A stretch of 64,000 nucleotides of DNA from Plotosus lineatus (Eukaryota > Chordata > Actinopteri > Siluriformes > Plotosidae). The translations under genes were made by a program, and so were the position numbers. The stretch lies in assembly GCA_024760905.1 (NCBI GenBank), contig CM045731.1, forward strand, positions 48,617,001 to 48,681,000, read 5' to 3'. The stretch's first letter is position 1, and every line of letters starts with the position of its first letter. Positions 44,314 through 54,428 of the stretch are shown piece after piece. The notes under the pieces are model-generated. The model had not been told where the DNA came from. It made no database searches and saw nothing but the letters and a program-made list of their open reading frames with translations.

Positions 44314-45853
44314 CTAGTCCTTCTCAAAAAATTTGCATATTGTGATAAAGTTCATTATTTTCTGTAATGTAGTGATAAAAATTACACTTTCATATATTTT
44401 AGATTCATTGCACACCAACTGAAATATTTCAGGTCTTTTATTGTTTTAATACTGATGATTTTGGCATACAGCTCATGAAAACCCAAAATTCCTATCTCAA
44501 AAAATTAGCATATCATGAAAAGGTAGTCTAAATGAGCTATTAACCGAATCATATGAATCAACCAATTAACTCTAAACACCTGCAAAAGATTCCTGAGGCT
44601 TTTAAAAACTCCCAGCCTGGTTCATTACTCAAAACCGCAATCATGGGTAAGACTGCCGACCTGACTGCTGTCCAGAAGGTCATCATTGACACCTTCAAGC
44701 AAGAGGGTAAGAGACAGAAAGAAATCTCTGAGTGAATAGGCTGTTCCCAGAGTGCTGTATCAAGGCACCTCAGTGGGATGTCTGTGGGAAGGAAAGAGTG
44801 AAAGAAGGGCCGATTCTAGACCTTGGGGGACCTGTGAAAGCAGTGGACTGAGTCTAGAGTAGAAACATCCAGAGCCACCGTTCACAGGCGTGTGCAGGAA
44901 ATGGGCTACAGGTGCTGCATTCCCCATGTCAAGCCACTTTTGAACCAGAAACAGCGGCAGAAGCGCCTGACCTGGGCTACAGAGAAGCAGCACTGGACTG
45001 TTGCTCAGTGGTCCAAAGTACTTTTTTCGGATGAAAGCAAATTTTGCATGTCATTCGGAAATCAAGGTTCCAGAGTCTGGAGGAAGACTGAGGAGAAGGA
45101 AATGCCAAAATGCCTGAAGTCCAGTGTCAAGTACCCACAATCAGTGATGGTCTGGGGTGCCATGTCAGCTGCTGGTGTTGGTCCACTGTGTTTTATCAAG
45201 GGCAGGGTCAATGCAGCTAGCTATCAGGAGATTTTGGAGCACTTCATGCTTCCATCTGCTGAAAAGCTTTACGGAGATGAAGATTTCATTTTTCAGCACG
45301 ACCTGGCACCTGCTCACAGTGCCAAAACCACTGCTAAATGGTTTACTGACCATGGTATTACTGTGCTCAACTGGCCTGCCAACTCTCCTGACCTGAACCC
45401 CATAGAGAATCTGTGGGATATTGTGAAGAGAAAGTTGAGAGACACCAGACCCAACACTGTGGATGAGCTTAAGGCCGCTATCGAGGTATCCTGGGCCTCC
45501 ATAACACCTCAGCAGTGCCACAGGCTGATTGCCTCCATGCCATGCCGCATTGAAGCAGTCATTTCTGCAAAAGGATTCCCGACCAATTATTGAGTGCATA
45601 ACTGAACATAATTATTTGAAGGTTGACTTTTTTTGTATTAAAAGCACTTTTTTTATTGGTCGGACGAAATATGCTGATTTTTTGAGATAGGGATTTTTGG
45701 TTTTTCTTTACTTTTTTGCCAAAATTATCAATATTAAAACAATAAAAGGCTTGAACTACTTCAGTTGTGTGTAATGAATCTAAAATAAATGAAAGTGTAA
45801 TGTTTCTCAGTACATTACAGAAAATAATGAACTTTATCACAATATGCTAATAT
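44314..45853 (+). mobile_element. Tc1-like DNA transposon with IR/DR ends
   Basis: The left end (ctagtccttctcaaaaaatt, then atattgtgataaagttcatt) mirrors the right end to about 45853; the outermost right bases are lost into a (TA)n run. Inner copies ctcaaaaaattagcatatca (44497) and tgctgattttttgagatag (45672) give the two-repeats-per-end IR/DR layout. It abuts the RTE-like tail. Confidence 0.88.
44643..45593 (+). pseudogene. Tc1-like transposase, four in-frame stops
   Basis: One frame of 316 codons from ATG 44643 to TGA 45591. Four in-frame stops cluster at 44733-44835, in and just after the N-terminal helix-turn-helix (MGKTADLTAVQKVIIDTF). The catalytic part is clean: D in FSDESKF, D in FQHDLAPAHSA, then exactly 34 residues to E in NPIENLWD (DD34E). 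Related proteins cut and paste at TA sites. The stops make it inactive, although the last 233 codons are open. Confidence 0.9.
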
Positions 45854-45855
45854 TG

Positions 45856-45857
<2 letters not shown>

Positions 45858-45896
<39 letters not shown>
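45858..45896. repeat. (TA)n microsatellite
   Basis: TA run at the right end of the Tc1-like element, probably seeded by its TA target. Confidence 0.95.
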
Positions 45897-45898
<2 letters not shown>

Positions 45899-45923
45899 TC
45901 TCAGAGGATTAGATTTTAAAATA

Positions 45924-46676
45924 CAGGAAGTCCTCGGTTTACACTGGTCCCGACTTACACCGTTTTGTGGTTATAAACGCGCCCCCATAAAAATATAATT
46001 AATAATATTCCGTGTCATTACGTCTTTCACGGTTACGTAAACAAACGCGAACTAGTTTCGGGTGCGCGAGGCGGAAGAATATGCTGTGTTGTGGTTGTGG
46101 GCCGAGGAAGACGGCCCTTCACTCAGTCTCGGTACTGTAATATTACACGTCATTACATCTTACGCAGTTACGTAAACAAACGCGAACTAGTTTCAGGCGC
46201 GTGAGATGCAGCAAGCGTTGGCAACTTTTGAGGCTCAGGATCCCAACTTGGAAAGGTTCACCATGGTTTCCAGAGGCATCATGGATTTGATGCAATGCTA
46301 CAAGGAGATCCTGGATGAGAAGAGGTTGCTCTCTGTCCAGTCTAACCTGGAGCAGTATTTTAAGAAGGTAGTGAGGCCTGCAACAGATCCTGTACCCTCT
46401 ACCTCAGCTGCATCTACTACTCCAGGCTCACCGGCCCCAGCTTCTCCAGCACAATAAGCCTGTCTCTCCTTCTCTTACTGTATTTCATTCTTGTGGTAAG
46501 GAATTGTTTTCTCTTTTTTTAATACTTTTTTTTATGCGATTAACTGTTACATTTTATTATAGCACTGTACGTACAGTACTTTTCAGTATATTTTATGTTA
46601 TATTCCGACTTACACTGAAATTCGGGTTACATTGAGTCTTAAAAACAGATCAGCATCGTAAACCGAGGACTCCCTG
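45924..46676. mobile_element. Tigger-like element, family 4, deleted
   Basis: TIR caggaagtcctcggtttaca and right end gtaaaccgaggactccctg; TA at 45922-45923 on the left, AA on the right. It holds a transposase C-terminal ORF and a duplicated block (ttacgtaaacaaacgcgaac at about 46034 and 46164). Confidence 0.85.
46206..46457 (+). pseudogene. Tigger-type transposase C-terminal fragment
   Basis: 83 codons, MQQALATFEAQDP to SPASPAQ, with LEQYFKKV and a Ser/Pro/Ala-rich end typical of the C-terminus of Tigger/CENP-B-family transposases. The DNA-binding and DDE domains are absent. Confidence 0.6.
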
Positions 46677-46721
46677 AATGTCTTTTTTTTGTCTCTCTTA
46701 GTCAAAAAGGTTCCCGACCCC

Positions 46722-46925
46722 TAATGTAAAAGAACCATTGCTGACTTTCGTAAAGAGTAGCTGCAAAGCTATCACGTGCTTCTGTCCCTTGCTAAAAGGG
46801 TTGTGTCAGGAAGCGCATCCGACGTAAAAAAAAAAAAAAAAACCTATGCCAAATTAAATGTGCGAATCAGATTCGCTTTGGCAATCCCTGAAAATGGGAA
46901 AAAACCGAAAGGAAAAGAAGAAGAA
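46722..46925 (+). mobile_element. SINE-A body/RTE-type tail fragment
   Basis: From taaaagaaccattgctgact to accgaaaggaaaagaagaag; head missing; an A-run of about 18 interrupts the tail. Confidence 0.85.
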
Positions 46926-47104
46926 TATACTGTATCAATCCAACAGAGGCACGATGGTCAGGGTTATATCACTAAACTCAGATGTTAATCCAAACACTTG
47001 CACAGCTTGAAAAAGAAATGTAATTATTATTCATTTCAAATATTTTCTTGGTTCTGATTGCTGGAAAATCAGCGACTAATGAGTAAAATATAAAATTTCT
47101 CTCA

Positions 47105-47205
47105 TCATTCATTTTCTGTAACCGCTTAACCCTAATTAAGGTTGTGGGGAGGCTGGCGCCCAACCCAGCTGACTCCAAGTGAGGGCAGAGTACACCCTGG
47201 ACTGA
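47105..47205 (-). mobile_element. SINE-A/B L2-type tail fragment
   Basis: ttctgtaaccgcttaaccct and gcgcccaacccagctgactc, cut at tacaccctgga. Confidence 0.7.
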
Positions 47206-47330
47206 TAGAATTGTTAATTTACACAAAAATTATTCATCTTATCCAATGGAAGTGATGTAATAATTTGGTTATCCCATGTAAATGATGTAGTACCAATAAT
47301 TATCTAATGGCATTCCGACATATAATAATA

Positions 47331-48373
47331 CAAGGGCGTAGGCTGGGGGGGTGCACAGGGTGCACGTGCACCCCCCACAGCAGGAGTTGAGTTCTGCTGG
47401 ACAAGAAATGTGTATTCACAATCTTATAAATAAATGTAATGACTGTTATTGAAGAGAAAGTCGGAGATGAGTTCCGCTTGACTAGAGTCAGGAACTAAAC
47501 GGGAAGTTAACGTAACAGGCACTGCGCATGTACACGCCCGAGCGGACCAATCAACAAACATAATATTATCAGTAAGCAATAATAGTTGAACACTGTCAAT
47601 CAAACAAAGTGTGAGTGTGAGACTAAAGCACAGTTTGTTAGTACCGCGGCTCCTGCACATGTGTTAGAACACAAAGATTGACGCACAGAGAATGAATGGC
47701 TAAAATAATCATAAGCCATCCAGCCTGGATCTGCAGCATAATGCTCAGTACTTTTATAAAATTAATAGTATGTTTTTGTGCTGTAAATATGTATTTATAT
47801 TTGTTTTTGCCTTGGAATAGATAAATAACTTTAGCTCAATTTGTAAATGTATTTAGCACATGTACTTGCAGATGTAGTTTGAAATATATTTGAGAATGTT
47901 TTTGATGAATTATAATATTTGATTCGTCTTCTGAGAGTAATAGATGAATCGTCTTCTGCTGAAAAACTGCGTGTTGTTGGCATGAGATTCCATGTTGTTT
48001 ATATCATATAATATGCTGTGATATTCATGCACTATATTTCATGTGGTACTTTGTACCAACCCAGTGACGTCACGGTAACTTTGTGTAGACGGGCACTTAG
48101 CAATGGCGGCTTTCGGGTCGATAACTGATACGACAAGCACAGAAAACAAAACCGCTGTGTGTGCAATGGTTTATTTATGATATAAAATTTAAACCACAAT
48201 CGCTTCAATAAACCATACTTAAGCTACCGCCAACTGATTTAGTCGACGTTTCATTTCCCCTTTAAGGCTTAGGCCTATAGCCCCTGGGACTCGAGTTCCG
48301 GTCAACCGAGATGTGCACCCCCCACCCCCACCCCCCACCCCCCACCCCACGGTCAGATCAGCCTACGCCCTTG
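47331..48373. mobile_element. Unclassified TIR element, 1043 bp
   Basis: Left end caagggcgtaggctgg and right end cagcctacgcccttg are inverted; the subterminal DNA is C/G-rich (gtgcacgtgcacccccc left, gtgcaccccccaccccc right). The flanks share taata, so the duplication is short and ambiguous. No ORF of note. Confidence 0.72.
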
Positions 48374-48385
48374 TAATACAGAGTC

Positions 48386-48642
48386 TTCTTTTCCTTTCGG
48401 CTTTTTCCCTTTATCAGGGGTCTCCACAGCGAATCATCTGATTGGCACATTTGATTTGACATAGGTTTTTACGTCGGATGCCCTTCCTGAGACAACCCTT
48501 TAGCAAGGGACAGAAACACACTGACGGCTTTACAGCTACTCTTTATGAAAATCAGCAATGGTTCTTTTACATGAACCTCTCACCATAGACAGTGAGAGAC
48601 AAGGCCCGCCTTTGATAACCCAGTTAGCTGCACTGGGGGATA
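48386..48642 (-). mobile_element. SINE-A, RTE-type tail, head missing
   Basis: cttttcctttcggctttttc through cgtcggatgcccttcctgag to agctgcactggggg. Confidence 0.85.
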
Positions 48643-48677
48643 ATAATACATGGTATTATAAATAATAATTCAATTCG

Positions 48678-48985
48678 GCCTGGGTTTGATTCCCAAGCTT
48701 GGATGTTTCTGTGTGGTGTTTACATGTTGTTCCCAGGCATGTGTGGGTATCTTTGGGTAATCCAGTTTCTTCCTAGAGTCTAAAAACATGCACAGTAGGC
48801 TGATTGGTGATTTTAAATCTCTCCCAGGTGTGACTGTAAGTGTGAATGGTTGTGTCAATGTTGGTCCTGTGAAGGCCTGGCGAACTTTCCATGGTGTACC
48901 CTGTCCTTGTCCACAGTTGGCTGAGATGGGTGCCAGCTTCCCCGTGATCCTAATTAGGACTAAATGGTTTAGAAAATGAATGAAA
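48678..48985 (+). mobile_element. SINE-B copy, head truncated
   Basis: gcctgggtttgattcccaag, the body, gtgtaccctgtccttgtcc and a tail ending aaaatgaatgaa. Confidence 0.78.
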
Positions 48986-49117
48986 TAATAATTCTTGATA
49001 TTTTTCTACAAGCTAAATTACTGCATAGGCTGAATGATTGTTGCACAATTGGTATACACAACACAGTAATTTGGCTGTCTTATTTGAAAATATTTTGAAT
49101 GAACAATATGACAATTA

Positions 49118-49570
49118 GAGAACTTGTATGGTTTAGAAACAGTGACACTGGGGGAAAAGACAGGAGGCAGAGCTGGAGGTAGCAGAGATGAAAATGTTGA
49201 GGTTCTCTTTGGGAGTAACGAGGATGGATAGGATCAGGAATGAGTTCATCAGAGGGACAGCACATGTTAGAGGTTTTGGAGACAAAGCCAGCAAGGCTAG
49301 ATTGAGATGGTTTGGACATGTACAGAGGAGGGATAGTGAGTATATTGGTAGTAGGATGTTGAGGTTGGCACTACTAGGCAGAAGGCCTAGAGGAAGACCA
49401 AAGAGGAGATTTATGGATGTGGTGAAGGAGGACATGAAGGTAGTTGGAATAATAGCAGAAGATGCAGAGGATCGGGTGAGATGGAGGCAGATCATTTGCT
49501 GTGGCAACCCCTGAAGGGAAAAGCCGAAAGGGAAAGAAGAAGAAGAAGAAGAAGAAGAAGAAGAAGAAGA
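49118..49570 (+). mobile_element. RTE-like LINE 3' end, 5'-truncated
   Basis: Nearly identical to the C-terminal part of the element at 40801-44310 (KMLRFSLGVTRMDRIRNEFI, RLRWFGHVQRRDSEYIGS open at 49188-49514). It ends ctgtggcaacccctgaaggg and (gaa)n. Confidence 0.9.
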
Positions 49571-49574
49571 ATGA

Positions 49575-50334
49575 ATGTAATGACATATTATATACTGTAT
49601 ATGATTATGAAAAAATTAATTCATCAAAAGGGGTAAATTTGTTGAATTTAAATTAATCATGAGTAGAAATCAGAAGAAAATAAATGAATCATGTGAGGAA
49701 GATCATGTGTAAATAAATGAATAAAGTGGTGGTGGGGAATATAGGGTTATGAGTTTAAATTGTGGTTAAATAGATTAAACACATTAAAGTAATCACATGT
49801 GAAAATTGTTTATTAATGTTGATAAAGTGGTGAAAAATAAATGTATGTGCCACATATAACAATATGTGAAAGGTAAAGGACGTGAGCTTAAGTGTGAATC
49901 CGGTGTGTGACGGTTGTGCATGTTTCCTATAGGAACAGGGACCACATTTGAACTGCAGGGAAACGAAGGTAATAAATTCCCAAGTAGTAAAGTGTGCATT
50001 CTATGTGCATTACATTCCCAGTGTTTGAGGAAATGAAACAAAAACGCGTGTGAAACATGAGATGGATACTAACCAGGACCATAAAGAACAGACAGCTGGG
50101 CACCTTGACTAAAGCGATTAATGTACCCAAAGGGGGACTGGATTACACGAGTGTGAGAAAAGTGTACAAATTAGGAGAGAATCCTTAATAACTGTTGACA
50201 AATGACAAAAATCTACAAGTTCTGAGTGTATTCTGAAACACAAAGGTTGTAGGAATCGGCTGTGGGAAGAAAGCAGGAATATGAATTATGAAATAGGATT
50301 TAGGGGAAGAAAAACTCTCATGTTAGCACCCACA

Positions 50335-50335
<1 letters not shown>
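49575..50335. other. No feature recognised
   Basis: AT-rich, no repeat or coding similarity identified. Confidence 0.4.

Positions 50336-50338
<3 letters not shown>

Positions 50339-50376
<38 letters not shown>
50339..50376. repeat. (CA)n microsatellite
   Basis: Pure CA run. Confidence 0.95.
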
Positions 50377-50380
<4 letters not shown>

Positions 50381-50508
50381 TACCAGTTGGAAGCTTTTCC
50401 TCAATTTTCTTCAAAACTATTACTGCATCTGAATACTTCTGTGTTTGCAGCTACCTCAGCTGTTTTTCATAGTGTCCATTCACTATTCATATTAAATAAT
50501 CACCTGAA

Positions 50509-50859
50509 GACGGGGCAATGGTGGTCCAGTGGTATAAGGTGCCGGATCGCTGATCCAAAAGGTTGGGGGTTCGAGTCCCACTCTCCACAAGGTTGTCACT
50601 CTTCCCCCCCACCAGTGCAGCTAACTGGATTATGAAAGGCCGGCCATGTCTCTCACTGTCTATGGTGTGAGGCATGTAAAAGAACCATTGCTGACTTTCG
50701 ACAAGAGTAGGCTGCAAAGCCGTCAGCGTGTTTCTGCCCTGCGATGGCTTGGCGAGCTGTCCAGGATGTACTCTGCCCTCGCCCTGAGTTGGCTGGGATG
50801 GGCACCAGCCTCCCCGCGTCCCTAATTAGGATGAAGAGGTTACAGAAAATGAACTGATG
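50509..50859 (+). mobile_element. SINE-A with L2-type tail and target duplication
   Basis: Full-length copy; head atcgctgatccaaaaggttg, tail ccctaattaggatgaagagg. It is flanked by aataatcacctgaa (50495-50508) and aactaatcacctgaa (50860-50874), which shows that L2-tailed copies also insert as complete units. Confidence 0.9.
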
Positions 50860-50987
50860 AACTAATCACCTGAATTGATTACAGTGAGAATGATTAAGAA
50901 TATGAAGACTTTAATTAATGTACTTTCATACAGTTAAAATCCTTAAATCTACTTCACAACATAAAGTAGTTTTACTGTATGAGTCCC

Positions 50988-51275
50988 CACAAGGTTGTCA
51001 CAGCCCCCCCACCCCACAACCAACCCCCCACCCCCCACCCCAGTGCAGCTAACTGGGTTATCAAAGGCCGGCCATGTCTCTCACTGTCTATGGTGAGAGG
51101 CATGTAAAAGAACCATTGCTGACTTTCGTAAAGAGTAGCTGCAAAGCCGTCAGCGTGTTTCTGTCCCTTGCTAAAGGGTTGTGTCAGGAAGGGCATCCAA
51201 CGTAAAAACCCATGCCAAATCAGATGATTCGCTGTGGCGACCCTCGAGAACGGGGAAAAGAGAAGAAGAAGACTA
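50988..51275 (+). mobile_element. SINE-A, RTE-type tail, head missing
   Basis: From ccccacaaggttgtcac through a C-rich tract (51003-51041) to gattcgctgtggcgaccctc and agaagaagaag. Confidence 0.85.
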
Positions 51276-52329
51276 TGTTTTTGTAAGCAGTAGGCATTTG
51301 GTTTAAAAAAAAACTAAAAAACAAAAAAAACAAAACAATATTGATTGGAAAATAGAGCACAGGGGTCCAAACTTCTAACATTAACACAGGAAACCAAAGA
51401 CATAGTTATAATGCATGACTTCTCGCTTCAATTTTATACAAAAATGATTCGCCCCCTGTTGCTTCGACAGCTCGAGACAAAAATGGCACCCAATTCATGA
51501 GGCTATTTCAGCTACAGTATTTCGATTTATTCCATCCAGCTATCCATCCATTGAATATACTCCTTATCCATCAGGATTTATATCAGGAGCCAGAAACAAA
51601 CCACCATTCACTCTTACAGGCAATGCACCATTTGATTTCATGCATGTACCTTCAGACTGTGGGAGGAAACCAGAGAACTCAGATTAAATCCTGGTAAGCA
51701 CAACGAAGATATGCTAATTTCTTGCATTAGGCTCTTGGATGTAATTCATAACTTAAACCTTCTTTCTATGAAGCAATAACTTTAATCATGGAGCCACCCT
51801 GCTGCTTCAGGGGTACTCAAGGGTACAAAAACAGAACAGTGGTAAAAATCTAGCGAGTGATCCAATTTCAAATCTGTACCTTATTCGATTATGGCATCCA
51901 AATTCCATTTTCCCAATCAATTTCACTTAGTGCATGAAAACAAGTCGAAATATATCACTTTTCTCCCAAGGTGGTTTTAATATATGCTATTACACTATAG
52001 TTTGTGAAACCTTTAGAGTCATTAAGGAAAATGTCCCGACGGCATCCCAAGTTTCACAATTTATGAGCATGGTAGCGCAAGCTCCCTCATAAAATCGCCC
52101 ATTATTTACGACAGCGTGTTAACATGTCAAAATGGCACCCTTACAAGGTTGCACTTGGAAATGAAGGATCTGATTTATTCTAAATGTGCGATAGAAGGAA
52201 GCCAACACAACTGGACTGGCAGTGTAATTTTCAGAAATCACTCAAGCGACTTCATCAATTCTACTAAGGGATGGAAAATTCTCGTATACAAAACACATGA
52301 TAAATATCAAAAAGGACTAATTACAGTTG
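51276..52329. other. Mostly unrecognised; weak SINE-B relic inside
   Basis: About 51540-51800 has SINE-B-like minus-strand pieces (cttcagactgtgggaggaaa). The remainder shows nothing identifiable. Confidence 0.4.
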
Positions 52330-52632
52330 GAAGGAGGCTGGCGCCCATCTCAGCCGACTCTGGGTGAAGGGAAGAGTACACCCTGGACAGCCCGCCAGGC
52401 CATCACAGGGCAGAAACATGCTGACGGCTATGCAGCTACTCTTGATGAAAGTCAGCAATGGTTCTTTTACATGAACCTCTCACCCTAGACAGTGAGAAAC
52501 TTGACTGGCCTTTGATAACCCAGTTAGCTGCACTGGGGGGACAGCAGTGACAGCTCTTGATAGTAGGACTTTCATCCCCAACCTTGAGATTAGTAATACA
52601 GAACTCTACCACCAGGCCACCACTGCCTCATG
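52330..52632 (-). mobile_element. SINE-A with L2-type tail
   Basis: Tail gctggcgcccatctcagccg, body gcaatggttcttttacatga, head end caggccaccactgcctc. Confidence 0.85.
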
Positions 52633-52679
52633 TACAAATTAAAAAATTTAAAAATATATATATATATATATGTGGCTGG

Positions 52680-53020
52680 TCAAACCAATGTGGGAATGGC
52701 AGTCCTTCTTGCCTCCTTCCTGAGTACAGAGGAAGTCCAACACTGGTCTTGCTGTCAAGGAGGATGTCTTACTCTTCTGTCTCTTGGCTATAGACTCCTA
52801 AGGAAGTGACTCTCTGAAGCTGAAAAGGCCTTTCTTCGCCACTTGTCTCCAGGTTGGTTGTTCTGAACCTGCAGATTCCCAGGTCTTTTGATCAAGTCTC
52901 AGGGCCATTATGCCTCCCTTGCAGATATCTTTAAAGCACGGGTGGCATCTGCCTGTGGGGCCTTTTCCATGCACTAGTTCTCTATGCAGGAGATCCTTGA
53001 GAATTCATCCATTATTCATA
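52680..53020 (-). pseudogene. LINE ORF2 C-terminal relic
   Basis: The minus strand reads RELVHGKGPTGRCHPCFKDI, IMALRLDQKTWESAGSEQ, TWRQVAKKGLFSF, then a stop and DCHSHIGLTSH. This order (arm, KTWE, W-rich helix, Cys/His motif) is that of the C-terminal end of several vertebrate LINEs whose 3' portion has a zinc-finger-like HIGLTSH motif. At least one in-frame stop; no RT domain is present. Confidence 0.62.
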
Positions 53021-53084
53021 ACTTTTTATAGACAACGAATGCAATTCTGTTTTCGTTGGTTAGTACTAGTAGAGGTTTATCTGT

Positions 53085-53285
53085 ATACTCTGGTTTTCTC
53101 CCACTGTCCAAAAGCATGCACATTAGGCTGATTTGCTGTTAAAATTGCTCTTGTCAGTGTAAGTGTAAATACATGTTCAGGGTGTACCCTGCTTTCTCCC
53201 AGAATCGGCTGAGATTGATTCCAGCCTCCCACAACCTTAACAGGATTAGGTGGTTTGGCAAATGAGTAAGTGAGTGAGTGAATGG
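53085..53285 (+). mobile_element. SINE-B, head missing
   Basis: ctctggttttctcccactgt, ggtgtaccctgctttctccc and an aatgagtaagtgagtg end. Confidence 0.8.
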
Positions 53286-53840
53286 AAAAAAAGTCAAGCA
53301 AAGCCAAGATTCCAAATAGAGTTGAATCACCATTGTAAATTCAGATGGGTCAAATTACTGAAATTTAGCAGGACAAGTTCATCTGCTCTCGAATATCCAC
53401 ACTAGATGCTTATTTCACATATTATTCTGGAAGTGTTATTCTGTCTCACCCCTCCTACATGCCGACTCATTTTCCAAATCCACGTAGTCTAATGAGCTAG
53501 CAGCTGGCAAAACATATACACATAGTCAAGCTGGTAGACCATCCATGCCCTCTGATAACTGTGTTTAGAAGACACAGATACTGTATAGTAGCACCCATTC
53601 ATTATATATTTGTGTCCCAGTCAACACTACTTTCAGATATTTCTCAGACATAGATCTATGACACCATTTTCTTCATCTACAGACTGGTAACATCTTAATA
53701 CATCTTCTATACCTTCCGTCTTATAGGAATGGTCGTGCAGTAGTAGTGTTGTCTTTTTACAGCTTCAGGCTCGTGGATTGATGACTTGGGGCTCCAGATT
53801 ACTCTGCATAATATTTGCATCCATTTTCCCAATTTCAGCA
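53286..53840. other. No feature recognised
   Basis: No repeat or coding similarity identified. Confidence 0.4.
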
Positions 53841-54415
53841 TAGATTTCATCTTGGTTCTCTGGTTTCCTCCTAAGATTTGACTGTAGGTAAACGGCCCAT
53901 CATAAATTTAAAAATTGAGACAAATAAAGCAGATACTGAATGTGAGTGATTTTAGTATTTCTGGCTCACAGCAAGAAGGTAAGGCAGTTAAGGCTCAGTG
54001 ATTAAGGCTCTGGATTACTACTCCAAACGTTGGTGGTTCAAGCCCCATCAAACCTGGCACTGTTAGACCCTTCATCAAGGCCCTTAACCCTCAATTGCTC
54101 AGTTGTAAATCATTCTTGATAAGGGTGTCTGCTAAATTCTATAAATGTAAACATAAGAAGGTCCTGGGTTTGATTTTCAGGTTTGGCAAAGGCATTGCTG
54201 TGTAGATTGCATGCTGTACTCATGCTTCTGTGGGTTTCAACTGGATACTCCAGTTTCCTCACAAATACATGCACATTAGGCTAATTGGCTCATTAAGACT
54301 GCCTAAGATATGAGTGTGGATGTATGTATGTATGTGTTTCCATGAGATAGTGAGCTGTTTAGCGTGTACTCCCGTGTCAGTGTCGGCTGAGGTAAGCACC
54401 ACATGAATGAATGGC
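53841..54415 (+). mobile_element. SINE-B pieces, split by SINE-E
   Basis: One degraded piece lies at 53841-53930. A second copy has ggctcacagcaagaaggt to 53980 and resumes at 54155 (aagaaggtcctgggtttga) to its tail near 54415. Confidence 0.7.
53981..54154 (+). mobile_element. SINE-E, tRNA-derived, nested in SINE-B
   Basis: Head aaggctcagtgattaaggct, B-box-like gtggttcaagcccc, body catcaaggcccttaaccctc and tail gtctgctaaattctataaat gtaa, the L2-like end known from several fish SINEs. Duplication aagaaggt at 53973-53980 and 54155-54162. Confidence 0.85.
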
Positions 54416-54428
54416 ATAATATGACATA

